A DNA stretch of 46,860 nucleotides from an uncultured Novosphingobium sp. (GCA_937996535.1 CALKVF010000007.1:1-46860), one strand, 5' to 3'; numbered from the stretch's first letter, positions 15,965 through 26,211 are shown. The notes: a model not told the origin generated them from the sequence alone. Translations and numbers: made by a program.

Positions 15965-16598
15965 CGGCAGCGGGCGCGGGTTCGACCGGAGCCTCGGCGT
16001 CGAGCACCTCAATGGTGAAGTTGACGCGCAGCCGCTTGTACACCGGCTTGCCGGCTGCATCGACATAACCCTGTGACAAATTCTGGAACGTACACCGGCG
16101 CATGGAACCGACAGGCATCTGCTTCACGGCATCCCCTTCCGCACGTTCAACCCGGCAATCGCTGACCGTGCCATCGGGGGCTATCAGCGCGCTGGTTACC
16201 AGCACGCCGGGCAGCGGATTGCGCTTGTCCTCGGGAATCATCCAGCGCACGCGGTTCTGGTAATACCCGATCACCGGTCGCCCCTTGCGATCACTCGCAG
16301 AAGAAAATCGCGCGCGCTCCGAAATCAGGCGGCAGGTCGCCTCATCGAGCACGGCCCACCCGCTGCTGACTGTGATCTGGCAGGCACTGACCCGTCCATC
16401 AATGCCAACCGTGACCCGGAAACTGGTCGCGCCCTCGCTCTGGCGGCGCAGGGCACCACTGGGATAATCGCTGGTGCCAATCCACTCCCCCGGATTGCCA
16501 AGCGGCTGCGGCGGCACGGGCGTGCGGGCGGCAGCGGGCGAAATGGCGAGCAGCAGAGCGGCGGCGGCGACGCTGAAGGCAAAACGGAAACTGGTCAT
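15927..16598 (-). CDS. Exported TonB C-terminal-domain-like protein
   Basis: 223 aa from ATG 16598 (MTSFRFAFS). Signal peptide cleaved near SPAAA-RT. Residues about 45-120 resemble a TonB C-terminal domain: DYPSGALRRQSEGATSFRV, then GRVSACQITVSSGW, LDEATCRLI and ARFSSASDRKG. A second half (about 125-200) repeats the theme (LIAPDGTVSDCRVE, VNFTIEVLD) with paired cysteines. The membrane anchor and Pro-rich linker of a true TonB are absent, so energy transduction is unlikely. Sphingomonads have many such periplasmic TonB-like proteins of unknown role. The extreme C-terminus lies inside an 18-bp inverted repeat. Confidence 0.7.
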   Translation of the reverse strand: MTSFRFAFSVAAAALLLAISPAAARTPVPPQPLGNPGEWIGTSDYPSGALRRQSEGATSFRVTVGIDGRVSACQITVSSGWAVLDEATCRLISERARFSSASDRKGRPVIGYYQNRVRWMIPEDKRNPLPGVLVTSALIAPDGTVSDCRVERAEGDAVKQMPVGSMRRCTFQNLSQGYVDAAGKPVYKRLRVNFTIEVLDAEAPVEPAPAAAYGQAGAAPARP

Positions 16599-16682
16599 CC
16601 CAGCGGATTGGCACAAAATGTCGGCCCCTGCCAATGCGCTTCGAGTTGCCGCGCCGCCGCGCCCGCGCTAGGCCCCGGCGTC

Positions 16683-17909
16683 ATGAGTCACGCCATTTCC
16701 CCCCTCGCCCGCCCGTTTCCTTCGATGCCCGCAATCGGCGGCGTTACGCTGCGTGTCGCCCGCGCCGGCTACAAGGACTGGGGCCGCTGCGACCTGACCT
16801 ATGTCGAACTGGCCGAAGGCACGGCGGTGGCCGGCGTGTTCACGCGCAACGTCTGCTGCTCGTCCGAAGTCGAACTGGGGCGCGCGAACGTGGCCCAAGG
16901 CCGCGCCCGCGCGCTGGTGGTCAATGCCGGCAATTCCAACGCTTTTACCGGCTATCGCGGGCGTGAGGCGGTCGAAGCGATCATGGCGCAGGTTTCGGGC
17001 AACCTTGGCTGCGCGGCAGAGCAGGTGTTCGTCTCCTCGACCGGCGTGATCGGCGTGCCGCTGCCCAAGGACAAGGCCGAAGCCGGGATCAAGGCCGCGC
17101 TCACCGCCGAGCCGTGCGGCTGGGAAGATGCCGCCAACACCATCGGCACCACCGACACCTTCGCCAAGGGCGCCTATGCCGAGGCCGTGGTCGGCGGCAA
17201 GACGGTCAAGCTCGCCGCGATCATCAAGGGCAGCGGCATGATCGCGCCCGACATGGCGACCATGCTGGGCTACATCTTCACCGACTGCGCGATTGCGCCG
17301 GGCTATCTGCAGGACCTGCTCTCGGCCGCCAACCAGCGCACCTTCAGCTGCATCACCGTGGACAGCGACACCTCGACCAGCGACACCGTTCTGGCCTTTG
17401 CCACCGGCGCGGCGGGCAACCAGCAGATCAACTGCGAGGGCTGCCCCGGCGCCGATGCCTTTGCCGCCGCGCTTGAAGACGTGTGCCGCCAGCTGTCCCA
17501 TCTGGTGGTGCGTGATGGCGAAGGCGCGCAGAAGTTCATCGCGGTGACCGTCTCTGGCGCGGCCAGCGATGCGAGCGCGCGCAAGGTCGGCCTTGCCATC
17601 GCCAATTCACCGCTGGTCAAGACCGCCATCGCCGGCGAGGACGCCAACTGGGGCCGCGTGGTCATGGCGGTCGGCAAGGCCGGCGAACCGGCTGACCGCG
17701 ACCGGCTGTCGATCGGCTTTGGCGGCACTTGGGCCGCGCGCGACGGGCAGCCGCTGGCCGACTATGACGAAGCCCCGGTTGCCGCCCACCTCCGCGGGCA
17801 GGACATCTCCATCGAGGTCGATCTCGGGCTTGGCGAAGGCCGCGCCACGGTCTGGACCTGCGACCTCACCCACGGTTACATTTCGATCAACGCCGACTAC
17901 CGGAGCTGA
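16683..17909 (+). CDS. argJ: Bifunctional glutamate N-acetyltransferase / amino-acid N-acetyltransferase
   Basis: 408 aa from ATG 16683 (MSHAISPLARPF). Transfers acetyl from N-acetylornithine to glutamate in cyclic arginine synthesis. The proenzyme self-cleaves before the catalytic Thr in MIAPDMATMLGY, giving alpha and beta chains; oxyanion-hole residues (STGVIG) and the GEDANWGR block are intact. Divergent from the TonB-like gene by 84 bp, followed 6 bp later by a GST. Whether it also accepts acetyl-CoA cannot be read from sequence. Confidence 0.96.
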   Translation: MSHAISPLARPFPSMPAIGGVTLRVARAGYKDWGRCDLTYVELAEGTAVAGVFTRNVCCSSEVELGRANVAQGRARALVVNAGNSNAFTGYRGREAVEAIMAQVSGNLGCAAEQVFVSSTGVIGVPLPKDKAEAGIKAALTAEPCGWEDAANTIGTTDTFAKGAYAEAVVGGKTVKLAAIIKGSGMIAPDMATMLGYIFTDCAIAPGYLQDLLSAANQRTFSCITVDSDTSTSDTVLAFATGAAGNQQINCEGCPGADAFAAALEDVCRQLSHLVVRDGEGAQKFIAVTVSGAASDASARKVGLAIANSPLVKTAIAGEDANWGRVVMAVGKAGEPADRDRLSIGFGGTWAARDGQPLADYDEAPVAAHLRGQDISIEVDLGLGEGRATVWTCDLTHGYISINADYRS

Positions 17910-17915
17910 CGCCGC

Positions 17916-18524
17916 GTGCTGACCATCTGGGGCCGCCTCAATTCGCACAACGTGAAGAAGATCGCCTGGGCCGCGGTCGAAATGGCGTTGGACCACCGCC
18001 GGATCGACATCGGCGGGCCGTTCGGCTTCACGCCCGAATATCTGGCGATGAACCCCAACCGGATGATCCCGACGATCGAGGACGACGGCTTCGTGCTGTG
18101 GGAATCGAACGCCATCCTGCGCTATCTGGCGCACAAATACGCCCCCGCGTTGCTCCCCGCCGACCCGCAGCAGCGCGCTAGCGGTGACAAGTGGATGGAT
18201 TGGCAGTTCCACATTGCCGATGCCCAGCGCGATGCCTTCCTCGGCTATGTCCGCCACACGCTGGAAACCCGCGATGATGCGGCGATCGCTCGGTCGGCCG
18301 AGGCCAGCGGGGCGATGATGCGGATACTCGATGCCGAACTCGCCCGGCGCCCGTGGCTCTCGGGCGACAGCTTTGGCATCGCCGACATCGCGATGGGGGT
18401 CTATGCCCACACCTTCTTCACGCTGCCGATGCCGCGCCCCGACCTGCCCCACCTGGAGCACTGGTATGGCCGCTTGCGCCAGCGCCCCGGATTTGCCGAT
18501 AACGTGATGATTGCCCTGACATGA
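17916..18524 (+). CDS. Glutathione S-transferase family protein
   Basis: 202 aa from GTG 17916, with GGAG about 10 nt upstream and just 6 bp after argJ. N-terminal thioredoxin-fold domain: LTIWGRLNSHNVKKIAW (Ser in the usual active-site position of theta/beta-like GSTs), NPNRMIPTIEDDGFVLWESNAILRYLA (cis-Pro and the Glu-Ser glutathione-binding pair), then an all-helical C-terminal domain with FGIADIAMG (N-capping box). Substrate unknown. Overlaps the following phosphatase gene by ATGA. Confidence 0.88.
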   Translation: MLTIWGRLNSHNVKKIAWAAVEMALDHRRIDIGGPFGFTPEYLAMNPNRMIPTIEDDGFVLWESNAILRYLAHKYAPALLPADPQQRASGDKWMDWQFHIADAQRDAFLGYVRHTLETRDDAAIARSAEASGAMMRILDAELARRPWLSGDSFGIADIAMGVYAHTFFTLPMPRPDLPHLEHWYGRLRQRPGFADNVMIALT

Positions 18525-19327
18525 GCACCCTTTCCCTGACCCCCGCCGTGCTTGCCGTGATGCAGGACGCCGCCGCCCGCGCGGTGATGCCGCGCTATCA
18601 ATCGCTCGAAAGCCACGAGATCGACGCCAAGGCCGCCGACGACGTGGTGACCGTGGCCGACAAGGAAGCCGAACTGATCCTGGCCGAAGGCCTCGCCCGG
18701 ATCAGGCCCGAAGCAGCCATCGTCGGTGAGGAAGCGGCCCATGCCGATCCCGCCCTGCTCGACCGGCTCGGCGATGCGCTGTGCTGGATCATCGATCCGA
18801 TCGATGGGACCAACAACTACGCCAGCGGCAAACCGCCCTTCGGCATCATGGTTGCACTCTCGCAAGGCGGCGAGACGGTGGCGGGATGGATCCTCGATCC
18901 GCTGACCGGGCGGCTGTGCCACGCGCACCGCGGCGCGGGCGCGTTTATTGGTGATGAGCGGATCACCGCGAGCGGCACCGGGCAGGAACCGCCGATCGCG
19001 GGCATTTCGCTGATGTTCGTCGATCCGGCGCGCCGCGCGGCGATGCGCGAAAAGATCGCCCCGCACTATACCCTGGTCGATATCCCGCGCTGCGCCGCAG
19101 AACAGTATCCGCGGCTGGTGCTGGGAGTGAACGACCTGTCGGTGTTCGAACGCACGCTCGCCTGGGATCACGCCGCCGGAGTGCTGTTCGTCAACGAGGC
19201 CGGCGGCAAGGTCGCGCGGCCCGATGGGCACCCCTACCGGGTGGACGAGGCGCACCTGCCGGGCTTGATCGGCGCGGCCAGTCCTGCCCTGTGGGAAGAA
19301 CTCGCCGCGCGGATCGCCCAGCTTTAA
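18521..19327 (+). CDS. Inositol monophosphatase family protein
   Basis: 268 aa. Mg2+-dependent phosphatase of the IMPase/FBPase/HisN fold. Metal ligands visible: Glu70 in VGEEA, Asp92 and Asp95 in WIIDPIDGTNNY, and the C-terminal Asp in WDHAAGVLF. Length and motifs fit inositol-1-phosphatase, histidinol-phosphatase (HisN) or CysQ-type enzymes; the sequence alone does not decide. Coupled to the GST gene by ATGA, and convergent with trxA with only 6 bp between stops. Confidence 0.85.
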   Translation: MSTLSLTPAVLAVMQDAAARAVMPRYQSLESHEIDAKAADDVVTVADKEAELILAEGLARIRPEAAIVGEEAAHADPALLDRLGDALCWIIDPIDGTNNYASGKPPFGIMVALSQGGETVAGWILDPLTGRLCHAHRGAGAFIGDERITASGTGQEPPIAGISLMFVDPARRAAMREKIAPHYTLVDIPRCAAEQYPRLVLGVNDLSVFERTLAWDHAAGVLFVNEAGGKVARPDGHPYRVDEAHLPGLIGAASPALWEELAARIAQL

Positions 19328-19333
19328 AAGCGG

Positions 19334-19654
19334 TTAGAGGACGCTTTCAAGCCAGCCCTTGAGCTGGCTCTTGGGAGCCGCACCCAGCTTCTGGGCAACG
19401 GGTTCGCCGTTCTTGAACAGCACCATCAGCGGGATCGACTGCACGCCATACTTGGCGGCGGTGTCGGTGCTGTCCATGATGTCGACCTTGGCGATGGTCA
19501 CCTGACCGGCCAGTTCCTCGCTGATTTCTTCCAGCGCGGGGGCGATCATCTTGCACGGGCCGCACCAGTCGGCCCAGAAATCGACCAGCACGGGCTTGTC
19601 AGAAGCCAGCACGTCGGCGGCGAAGCTGGCATCGGTCACGGCCTTTGTAGCCAT
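19334..19654 (-). CDS. trxA: Thioredoxin
   Basis: 106 aa from ATG 19654, supported by AAGGAG upstream. Classical small thioredoxin: WCGPC redox site with cysteines 31 and 34, buried Asp25 in VDFWADW, and the cis-Pro segment QSIPLMVLF. General cytoplasmic disulfide reductase. Lies 66 bp after addA on the same strand and may be read from the same transcript, though the strong ribosome-binding site and the gap leave room for its own promoter. Confidence 0.97.
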   Translation of the reverse strand: MATKAVTDASFAADVLASDKPVLVDFWADWCGPCKMIAPALEEISEELAGQVTIAKVDIMDSTDTAAKYGVQSIPLMVLFKNGEPVAQKLGAAPKSQLKGWLESVL

Positions 19655-19720
19655 CGGGAATCTCCTTGAACTGTTTGATGCCAATCTAGGCACGGAACGC
19701 GGCTTGGCAATTGGCCCGGG

Positions 19721-22700
19721 TCAAAAGGATTCCTGCGCCGCGGTCAATGTCTGGTTGTCGGCAGCGAGCGCAGCCTTGTGGATAGCGAGCAGGTCTAGCG
19801 GGATCGCCAGCAGCATCGGCACCTGCGTGTAAAGCAGCGCCGCCTCGATCCGCCGCCCCGGATAGGCCGCTTCCAGCGCCGCGGCATAGGCCGCCATCTG
19901 ACGCAGGATCGCCACCGGCACTTCATCAAGGCTGGCAGGCGGACGCCGCGCGGTCTTGAAGTCGACCACCAGGATGCGCTCGTCCTCGACCAGCAAGCGG
20001 TCGATCGTGCCCGCAATCACCTGCCCGCCAACGGTTGCGGCAATCGGCACTTCGGCCAGCGCCTTGGGCGAGAACAGATCGGCCCATTCCGCCGCCGCCA
20101 GCACCGCCACCGCCGACGTCGCCATTTCGGCCCGCGCCGGCGCGGCAAGATCACTCGCCGAACGCGCCAGCCATGCCTGCGCCGCCGCGATGCGATCGGC
20201 CACGGCAACTTCGGGCAGGCGTTCAAGCAGGCGGTGCATCAAAACCCCGCGCCGCGCGGCAGCGGCCCCAGCCCCCGGCGGATAGGGCGGATCGGCGGCC
20301 GTGTCCTCACCCGCGCTCGAGGGCGCAAGCGGACGCGGCGGGCGCGGTTCGGCCGGGGCCGGCGCATCGAGCCACGGCGGCAACAGCGGCAGTTCGGCCG
20401 GGCCGCTGCCGGTTGGAGCCGGGGCCGCGCCCGGAACCTCGCCATGTTCAAGCCGCGCGCCCCACAGCGGGTCTGCGATCCATTCCTCGTCCTGAAACAG
20501 CCCGGCAAGCCGCGCATACCAGCTGTCGGGCGCTGGCACCTTTTCCCGCCCAGCAAGCGCCCCGGCAACGAACAAGGCCTCTTCGGCGCGCGTCATCGCC
20601 ACGTAGAGCAGGCGCCAATGTTCCTGACGCTCTTCCGCCTTGGCCTTGGCTTCCGCTTCGGCAATGCGGCCAGCTTTCGCAGCAGCGGGCAAGGCCGGCA
20701 GCGGAATCTCGCGCCGGGGTTCGCCCTCGGTCTGCATCGGATCGCTGAGGATCAGCGGACTGGGGCGCGAGCGGTCGGGATTGTCGGCTGCGTCGGCAAG
20801 GATCACGATCGGCGCCTGCAGCCCCTTGGAGCCGTGCACGGTCATCACCCGCACTTCGTCGCGCGCCTGACCAGCTTCGCGCTTCAGTTCGCCCTCGCCC
20901 GCATCGAACCAGCGGATGAAGCCCTGAAGGCTCGGCACTTCATTGGCGGCGTAGGCGCTGGCGGCATTGAGCAGTTCGTCGATCGGATCGTTGGCCTCGC
21001 CGCCAAGCCGCGCCACCAGCTTGCGCCGCCCGGCCCACGGCCCGATCAACAGCCAGTGCAGCAGCGCCTGCGGCGGCTCGTAATCCGCCTGACGCAGCAG
21101 ATCGAGCAGCTGCGCCATCGCGGTATCGACCGCCCCGCCCCGGCTGCGGCGGAGATGTTCCCACAGCGCCAGCCCCTTGGGGCGGTAACCGAACTTGAGC
21201 AGATCCTCCTGCGACCAGCCAATCAGCGGCGAGACCAGCAGGCAGGCAAGGTTGAGATCGTCGAGCGGCTGGGCGGCGAAGCGCAGCGCAGCCATCAGAT
21301 CGCGCACGGCGAGCGGCGCGGCAAGGCGCAGCCGGTCAACCCCGGCCACCGGCACGCCCGCGGCGTGGAGCCGCGCGACGATCAGCCCGGCCAGTTCCTT
21401 GCGCTTGCGCACCAGCACCATGACGTCACCGGGCCGGGCGCGCCGCTTGGTGCCTTTGACCAGCAGGTAGCCCTCGTCCATCCACGCGCGAACCTGCCGG
21501 GCGATCCGGTCAGCCAGCTGGCGATCCGAGCGTGAGAGCCAGCCTTCCTCGCCCTCCGCCTGTGGCTCATCCTCGTCGAAGATCTCGGTCTGATCGCCCA
21601 CGGCGCGCCAGATCGTGACATGGCCGGGGCGGTCCTCACCCACGTGATCGGCCGGCGGATCGGCCAGGCCGAAATTCGCGTGGCCGATCTGGCCAATCGC
21701 CTGATCGACGAATTCCAGAATGGTGTGGGCGGTGCGAAAACTGGTGCCCAGCCCCAGTTCCTGCAAGCTGCGCGCATCGCCCCCGCCGCGCAGCTGATAG
21801 ACATTGTCGACCACGCCGCGCATCGCACGGCGCACGCCCTGACGCGCGTTTTCGAAGTTTTCAGGGCTGGTCCCCTGAAAGCGGAAGATTGCCTGCTTGT
21901 AGTCGCCGACCACAAACAGCGTGCGCAGCTTGGCCCCGTGGGCGCCCTCACCCGCGAAGAATTCCCCGGTCAGCGCGTTGATTATCTGCCACTGCGCGGC
22001 ATTGGTATCCTGCGCTTCATCGACCAACACGTGATCAAAACGCCGATCGAGCTTGTAGCGTATCCAGTCGGCCATGCCCGAAGTGGTCAGCAGGCCGGCC
22101 GCGCGGCGGATCTGGTCATCGAAATCGATAAACCCGGCGCGGGCCTTGGCCTCATCCCAGGCGAGCGCGAACTTGCGCCCCAGTTCCAGCGTCGGAGCAA
22201 GAAAGCCCGCCAGCTCCAGCAGCGCGCGCCGTTCGCGCAGCGCCAGCGAGGATGCCAGCACCGCTTCGGCCGCACTGGCAAAGTGGCCCTCGAACTTTTC
22301 GAGCGAGGCTACATCGCGCACGGTATCCTTCTGGGTGAACAGCACCGAGTGCAGTTCATCGATCCGCGCCAGACGCTCGGCAAGTCCGGCCGACAGCCAG
22401 TCGGCAATGATCACGCGCCCGGCCTGCCCCTTCTTGCCGTTCCACTGCGAATAGGCCGCAAGGCAGCAGCGCAGCGCATCGACCGCGAAGTGATCGTCGT
22501 CGCACAGTTCGGCCAGCCCCGCTTCATCGGCATCGCTCGGCAGACCGATCAGCTGCTTGACCCGCGGCAGCATCGGCGGCTGCCACGCACCAGGGCCATG
22601 CCAGGCCTCGCGCGCATCGGCGCAGCGCAGCAGATAACCCTCGACCGCATCGGGGCCGAGCCGGACAGACAGTTCCTCAAGCGCCGCCAGCGTTGCCGCA

Positions 22701-23224
22701 TCGTTGCTGGTTTCCGCCTCGACCAGCAGGACGGCCAGCACTTCGCGCAGCAACAGGTCGCGGTCGCGGTCCTCCATGGCCTTGGCACCCGGAACCAGCC
22801 CAGCCTCGTGCGGGAACGCAGCCAGCAGCCACTGCGCGAAGGCGTGGATCGTATCGATCCGCAGCCCGCCGCCGGGGCAATCGAGCACCGCGGCAAACAA
22901 GGTGCGGGCCCGGGCCTGCGCAGCCGGGCCGAAATCCGCACCGATCGCCTTGAGATCGGCTCCCAGCGCATCGGGCTTGGCGCGGACCCAGCGCGCCAGC
23001 ACTTCATTGATGCGCGCGGCCATTTCGGTGGCCCCGGCCTTGGTGAAGGTCAGGCACAGCACCTGCCCGGGGCTGACATCCTCTTGCAGCAGCAGGCGCA
23101 GCACCCGCGCCGAAAGCACCTGGGTCTTGCCGGTCCCCGCCGAGGCCGACAGCCAGACGACTTCGCCCGGATCGACCGCCGGTTGCTGTTCGGGGGTCAG
23201 CGTGAAGAGCCGTTTGTCGCTCAT
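19721..23224 (-). CDS. addA: Double-strand break repair helicase-nuclease AddA
   Basis: 1167 aa from ATG 23224 (MSDKRLFTLTPEQQPAV), overlapping the addB stop (ATGA). AddAB resects double-strand breaks and loads RecA in bacteria without RecBCD. N-terminal UvrD-like helicase with Walker A SASAGTGKTQVL and motif II VLVDEAQDTN. Further helicase motifs are VVGDYKQAIFRF and VMTVHGSKGLQAPIV. The C-terminal PD-(D/E)xK nuclease core is ILVVDFKTARRP. Large Ala/Pro-rich linker near residues 940-1000. All expected catalytic residues present. Confidence 0.97.
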   Translation of the reverse strand: MSDKRLFTLTPEQQPAVDPGEVVWLSASAGTGKTQVLSARVLRLLLQEDVSPGQVLCLTFTKAGATEMAARINEVLARWVRAKPDALGADLKAIGADFGPAAQARARTLFAAVLDCPGGGLRIDTIHAFAQWLLAAFPHEAGLVPGAKAMEDRDRDLLLREVLAVLLVEAETSNDAATLAALEELSVRLGPDAVEGYLLRCADAREAWHGPGAWQPPMLPRVKQLIGLPSDADEAGLAELCDDDHFAVDALRCCLAAYSQWNGKKGQAGRVIIADWLSAGLAERLARIDELHSVLFTQKDTVRDVASLEKFEGHFASAAEAVLASSLALRERRALLELAGFLAPTLELGRKFALAWDEAKARAGFIDFDDQIRRAAGLLTTSGMADWIRYKLDRRFDHVLVDEAQDTNAAQWQIINALTGEFFAGEGAHGAKLRTLFVVGDYKQAIFRFQGTSPENFENARQGVRRAMRGVVDNVYQLRGGGDARSLQELGLGTSFRTAHTILEFVDQAIGQIGHANFGLADPPADHVGEDRPGHVTIWRAVGDQTEIFDEDEPQAEGEEGWLSRSDRQLADRIARQVRAWMDEGYLLVKGTKRRARPGDVMVLVRKRKELAGLIVARLHAAGVPVAGVDRLRLAAPLAVRDLMAALRFAAQPLDDLNLACLLVSPLIGWSQEDLLKFGYRPKGLALWEHLRRSRGGAVDTAMAQLLDLLRQADYEPPQALLHWLLIGPWAGRRKLVARLGGEANDPIDELLNAASAYAANEVPSLQGFIRWFDAGEGELKREAGQARDEVRVMTVHGSKGLQAPIVILADAADNPDRSRPSPLILSDPMQTEGEPRREIPLPALPAAAKAGRIAEAEAKAKAEERQEHWRLLYVAMTRAEEALFVAGALAGREKVPAPDSWYARLAGLFQDEEWIADPLWGARLEHGEVPGAAPAPTGSGPAELPLLPPWLDAPAPAEPRPPRPLAPSSAGEDTAADPPYPPGAGAAAARRGVLMHRLLERLPEVAVADRIAAAQAWLARSASDLAAPARAEMATSAVAVLAAAEWADLFSPKALAEVPIAATVGGQVIAGTIDRLLVEDERILVVDFKTARRPPASLDEVPVAILRQMAAYAAALEAAYPGRRIEAALLYTQVPMLLAIPLDLLAIHKAALAADNQTLTAAQESF

Positions 23225-26211
23225 TCCGCGCCTCCCCGGGCCTGCCATTCGTCAAGCCGCATCAGCTGGTCGTAATCATTGAACCCACCAAGATCGGGGT
23301 TGAGCCGCGCGGTGAACACCTCGCGCCCCTTGATCCAGCGGCCAATCGCATCGCCCAGGAATTCACCGATCCGGTCGAGGAAATCCTCGCGCGGGAGGCC
23401 GCTCTGCTTGCGCCCCTCAAGGATCGGCTCGTCGCAATAGCCAAACCCGGTCTCGCTGGACTTGGACTTGCCCAGCGACCAATATTCAAACCGCTCCGCC
23501 GTTCCCGAAATGCCCGCAAAGCCGCCAGCTTCGGCGATCAGGCCGATAACCCCCAATTGCAGTGCAAAGCCTTCTTCCACCATCTTGCCGGTGGGCGGCT
23601 GGCCGGTCTTGTAATCAACGATGGCCAGGCTGCCATCGGCATTGCGGTCGATCCGGTCGGCCCGCCCAAACACCTTGACCCCGGCAAAGGTCATCGAACC
23701 GTCAGCCTCGCTAGCCAGCACGCTGCGCCCTTCGGCGCGCTGCGCGGTCACCGCAGCGTCGATCCATTCAAGCCCGCGGGACAGGCGCGGCCACCACAGG
23801 CTGCGCACCAGCGGATGGGCGCGCATTGCGATGAGTTCCTCTGAAGCCAGCGCGTGCAGCAGCCCTGCCCCCTCACCCTGCGCGTGCCAGCGTTCGAGCA
23901 CCTTGTGAACGACCGTACCCTTCCACGCGGCGGTGGGTTCGGCATCGAGCGCATCGAGCGCGCGCAGACGCAGGATCGCCGAGGCGTAGAACTGATAGGG
24001 ATCGCCGCGCAGCCGGTCGATCGCGGTAACGGCCAGCGGCACGTCGCGCTGCTCGGGGCTGGGATCGGGCGCGGGGCGCGGATGCGGCGGCACCCGGACG
24101 GCGTGCTCGATCGCGCGGGCAAGCCGCACCGCCTCCAGTTCGCGGTGATCGCCGGCGAGTTCGCCGAGCATCGCCTCGACCCTGAGGACGAAGCGGCTCG
24201 GGATCACCGGCGCACCTTCATCGCGCTGCGCCCAGCTCAGCACCACTTCGGGCGCGCCCAGCGCCCCGGCAAGATCGTGAGCGGCAAGACCGATGCGGAA
24301 TTCCGCCCCCGGCACGCCCAGCGCGCGCAGCACCGCCGGTGGCAGCAGCGGCTCGGCACTGGGCTTGCCGGGCCAAACTCCTTCGGCCAGCCCCGCGCAG
24401 ATCACCAGATCGGCCCGGCTCATCCGTGCTTCGAGCAAGCCATAGATCGCGACGCGCGGATGCCCGCCCCACGGCGGACGCACCGCCACGCGGTCCATCG
24501 CATCGCGCAGCACCGCCGGCAGATCGGCCGGCGCGATCACCATGCCCTGATCACCCGCCGCGCCGCGCAGATCTTCAACAAAAGCGGCCAGCGCACGGCC
24601 ATCGGCCTGACCCCACAGCGCCGCGCCGCACAAGGCCTCACCGGCAGCGGCCAGACGATCAAGCGCCGCGCCGAGCGGCAAGCCATCGCCCCAATCGAGC
24701 AGCGGCATGAGCACGGCTTCAACATCGGCCCACCATGCCCGCACACTGTCCGCGTCGCCGCGCTGGGCGAGCTTATCGACCGCGGCCTGCAACGGGGCGA
24801 GCCCCGGTGCGGGGCGCGGACCGCGCAGCGCGAGGTCAAGTGCGCGGGTCTGCTCAAGCCAGGCGGCGCGGCCTTCGCCGGCGCGCACCCACGGATGTTG
24901 CAGCAGCGCCAACAGCGCGACCGGGGCGGCGGCCTGCGCTGCCACTTCGGCCAGCTGCAGCAGCAGCCGCCCGGCGGTGGTCTGGGGCAGCGGACGCCCG
25001 GCGGTGTCATCAGCCGCAATACCCCAGCGCAGCAAATGCGCCACCACCCGGCCAGCGAGGCCGCGATCGGGCGTAATCACCGCGACCCGGCGTTCGGGCA
25101 CTTCAAGCGCCTGCCGCACCAGGATCGCGATCGCCTGCGCCTCTTCGCCCGGATGCGCGGTTTCCATCAGCCGCACACCGGCAAGGCGGCGTTGGCTGGC
25201 GGGCAGATCAACCCAGTCGGCACTGGCGGCGGCGGGCAGGAACAGGTTGGAAATCGCGCGGCTGCGCTCGGGCGGCGCGGCGGCAAGGCCAGCGCGGTGC
25301 CACGGCTCGACCTCGTCGCGGGCCACGCCCATCCGGTTGAGCAGCAGCTTGAGATGGTACTGCGGGTGGGTCACCGCATCGCGTTCGCCCAGCGGCGCCT
25401 CGCCATCGGCCGGCGGCGCTCCCGCCCGGCCCAGCAGCGCCCACACGCCCTCATCCAGCGAAAGATCGAGATCGGGCAGGACCACCGCGCCCTGCGGCAA
25501 TTCGGCGATGGTGCGCAGCAGCCGGGCGAGCGCAGGCGAGGCGCTGGTCACCCCGGCGGCAACCACCGGATAGGCAGGAGGCGTTTCGCGCCAGCGCCGC
25601 GCCGCATGGTCAAACAGCAGGTTGCGCCGCTCGGGCGGATCGACTTCGCCGCGCGCTGCCAGATCGGCCAGCCAGCGGGCCTGAAGCCGCGCGAACAGCA
25701 CGGTCGAATCCCGCCAGTGATCCGCCAGATCGCCGACAATCCCGGCAACCCGCTCGGTCAGCAGATCACCAAGTTCGATCCCCTCCACCGCGAGGCGGTC
25801 CATCGTACGCCCGGCATCGAAGGCAAGCCGCAGCAGCCCCGGGGCCTTGGGTGCATCCTTGCCCATTTCCTCGTGCAGCAATTCGGCCAGCTTCAGCCAG
25901 CGGCGGGTGGGATCGGCAGCCGGCGGCACATCCGCGCCCGCGCCCAGCGGGTCGAGCAGCGGCCCCAGCGTTTCATCGAGATCGAGATCGCCCACCACCG
26001 CCATGCGCGGCAGCAGCATCCCCCCGCCCGACAGGCGGATGAACGCCTCGGTCACGATCCGCACCGCACGCTGGCTGGGCAGCAGCAGGGTCAGCCGGGC
26101 AAGCCCCAGCTCCTTGTCGCCGTAACGCGGGATCAGGCCGGCGACGAGCGCATCGGCAAAGCCACGATGCGCGGCAATCGAATAGACCTTGGGGCCGGGC
26201 CGCTCAGCCAC
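23221..26211 (-). CDS. addB: Double-strand break repair nuclease AddB
   Basis: 996 aa if it starts at GTG 26211, overlapping the end of the murU-like gene by 8 bp. Upstream in-frame codons belong to that gene's region, and the N-terminus from this GTG (AERPGPKVYSIAAHRGFADALVAGL) looks like other alphaproteobacterial AddB proteins. Inactivated helicase-like N-terminal part (TLLLPSQRAVRIV). C-terminal PD-(D/E)xK nuclease: FFxxR-like region, then FGRADRIDRN and LAIVDYKTGQPPTG with catalytic Asp and Lys. Partner of AddA, coupled by ATGA. Confidence 0.93.
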   Translation of the reverse strand: MAERPGPKVYSIAAHRGFADALVAGLIPRYGDKELGLARLTLLLPSQRAVRIVTEAFIRLSGGGMLLPRMAVVGDLDLDETLGPLLDPLGAGADVPPAADPTRRWLKLAELLHEEMGKDAPKAPGLLRLAFDAGRTMDRLAVEGIELGDLLTERVAGIVGDLADHWRDSTVLFARLQARWLADLAARGEVDPPERRNLLFDHAARRWRETPPAYPVVAAGVTSASPALARLLRTIAELPQGAVVLPDLDLSLDEGVWALLGRAGAPPADGEAPLGERDAVTHPQYHLKLLLNRMGVARDEVEPWHRAGLAAAPPERSRAISNLFLPAAASADWVDLPASQRRLAGVRLMETAHPGEEAQAIAILVRQALEVPERRVAVITPDRGLAGRVVAHLLRWGIAADDTAGRPLPQTTAGRLLLQLAEVAAQAAAPVALLALLQHPWVRAGEGRAAWLEQTRALDLALRGPRPAPGLAPLQAAVDKLAQRGDADSVRAWWADVEAVLMPLLDWGDGLPLGAALDRLAAAGEALCGAALWGQADGRALAAFVEDLRGAAGDQGMVIAPADLPAVLRDAMDRVAVRPPWGGHPRVAIYGLLEARMSRADLVICAGLAEGVWPGKPSAEPLLPPAVLRALGVPGAEFRIGLAAHDLAGALGAPEVVLSWAQRDEGAPVIPSRFVLRVEAMLGELAGDHRELEAVRLARAIEHAVRVPPHPRPAPDPSPEQRDVPLAVTAIDRLRGDPYQFYASAILRLRALDALDAEPTAAWKGTVVHKVLERWHAQGEGAGLLHALASEELIAMRAHPLVRSLWWPRLSRGLEWIDAAVTAQRAEGRSVLASEADGSMTFAGVKVFGRADRIDRNADGSLAIVDYKTGQPPTGKMVEEGFALQLGVIGLIAEAGGFAGISGTAERFEYWSLGKSKSSETGFGYCDEPILEGRKQSGLPREDFLDRIGEFLGDAIGRWIKGREVFTARLNPDLGGFNDYDQLMRLDEWQARGGAE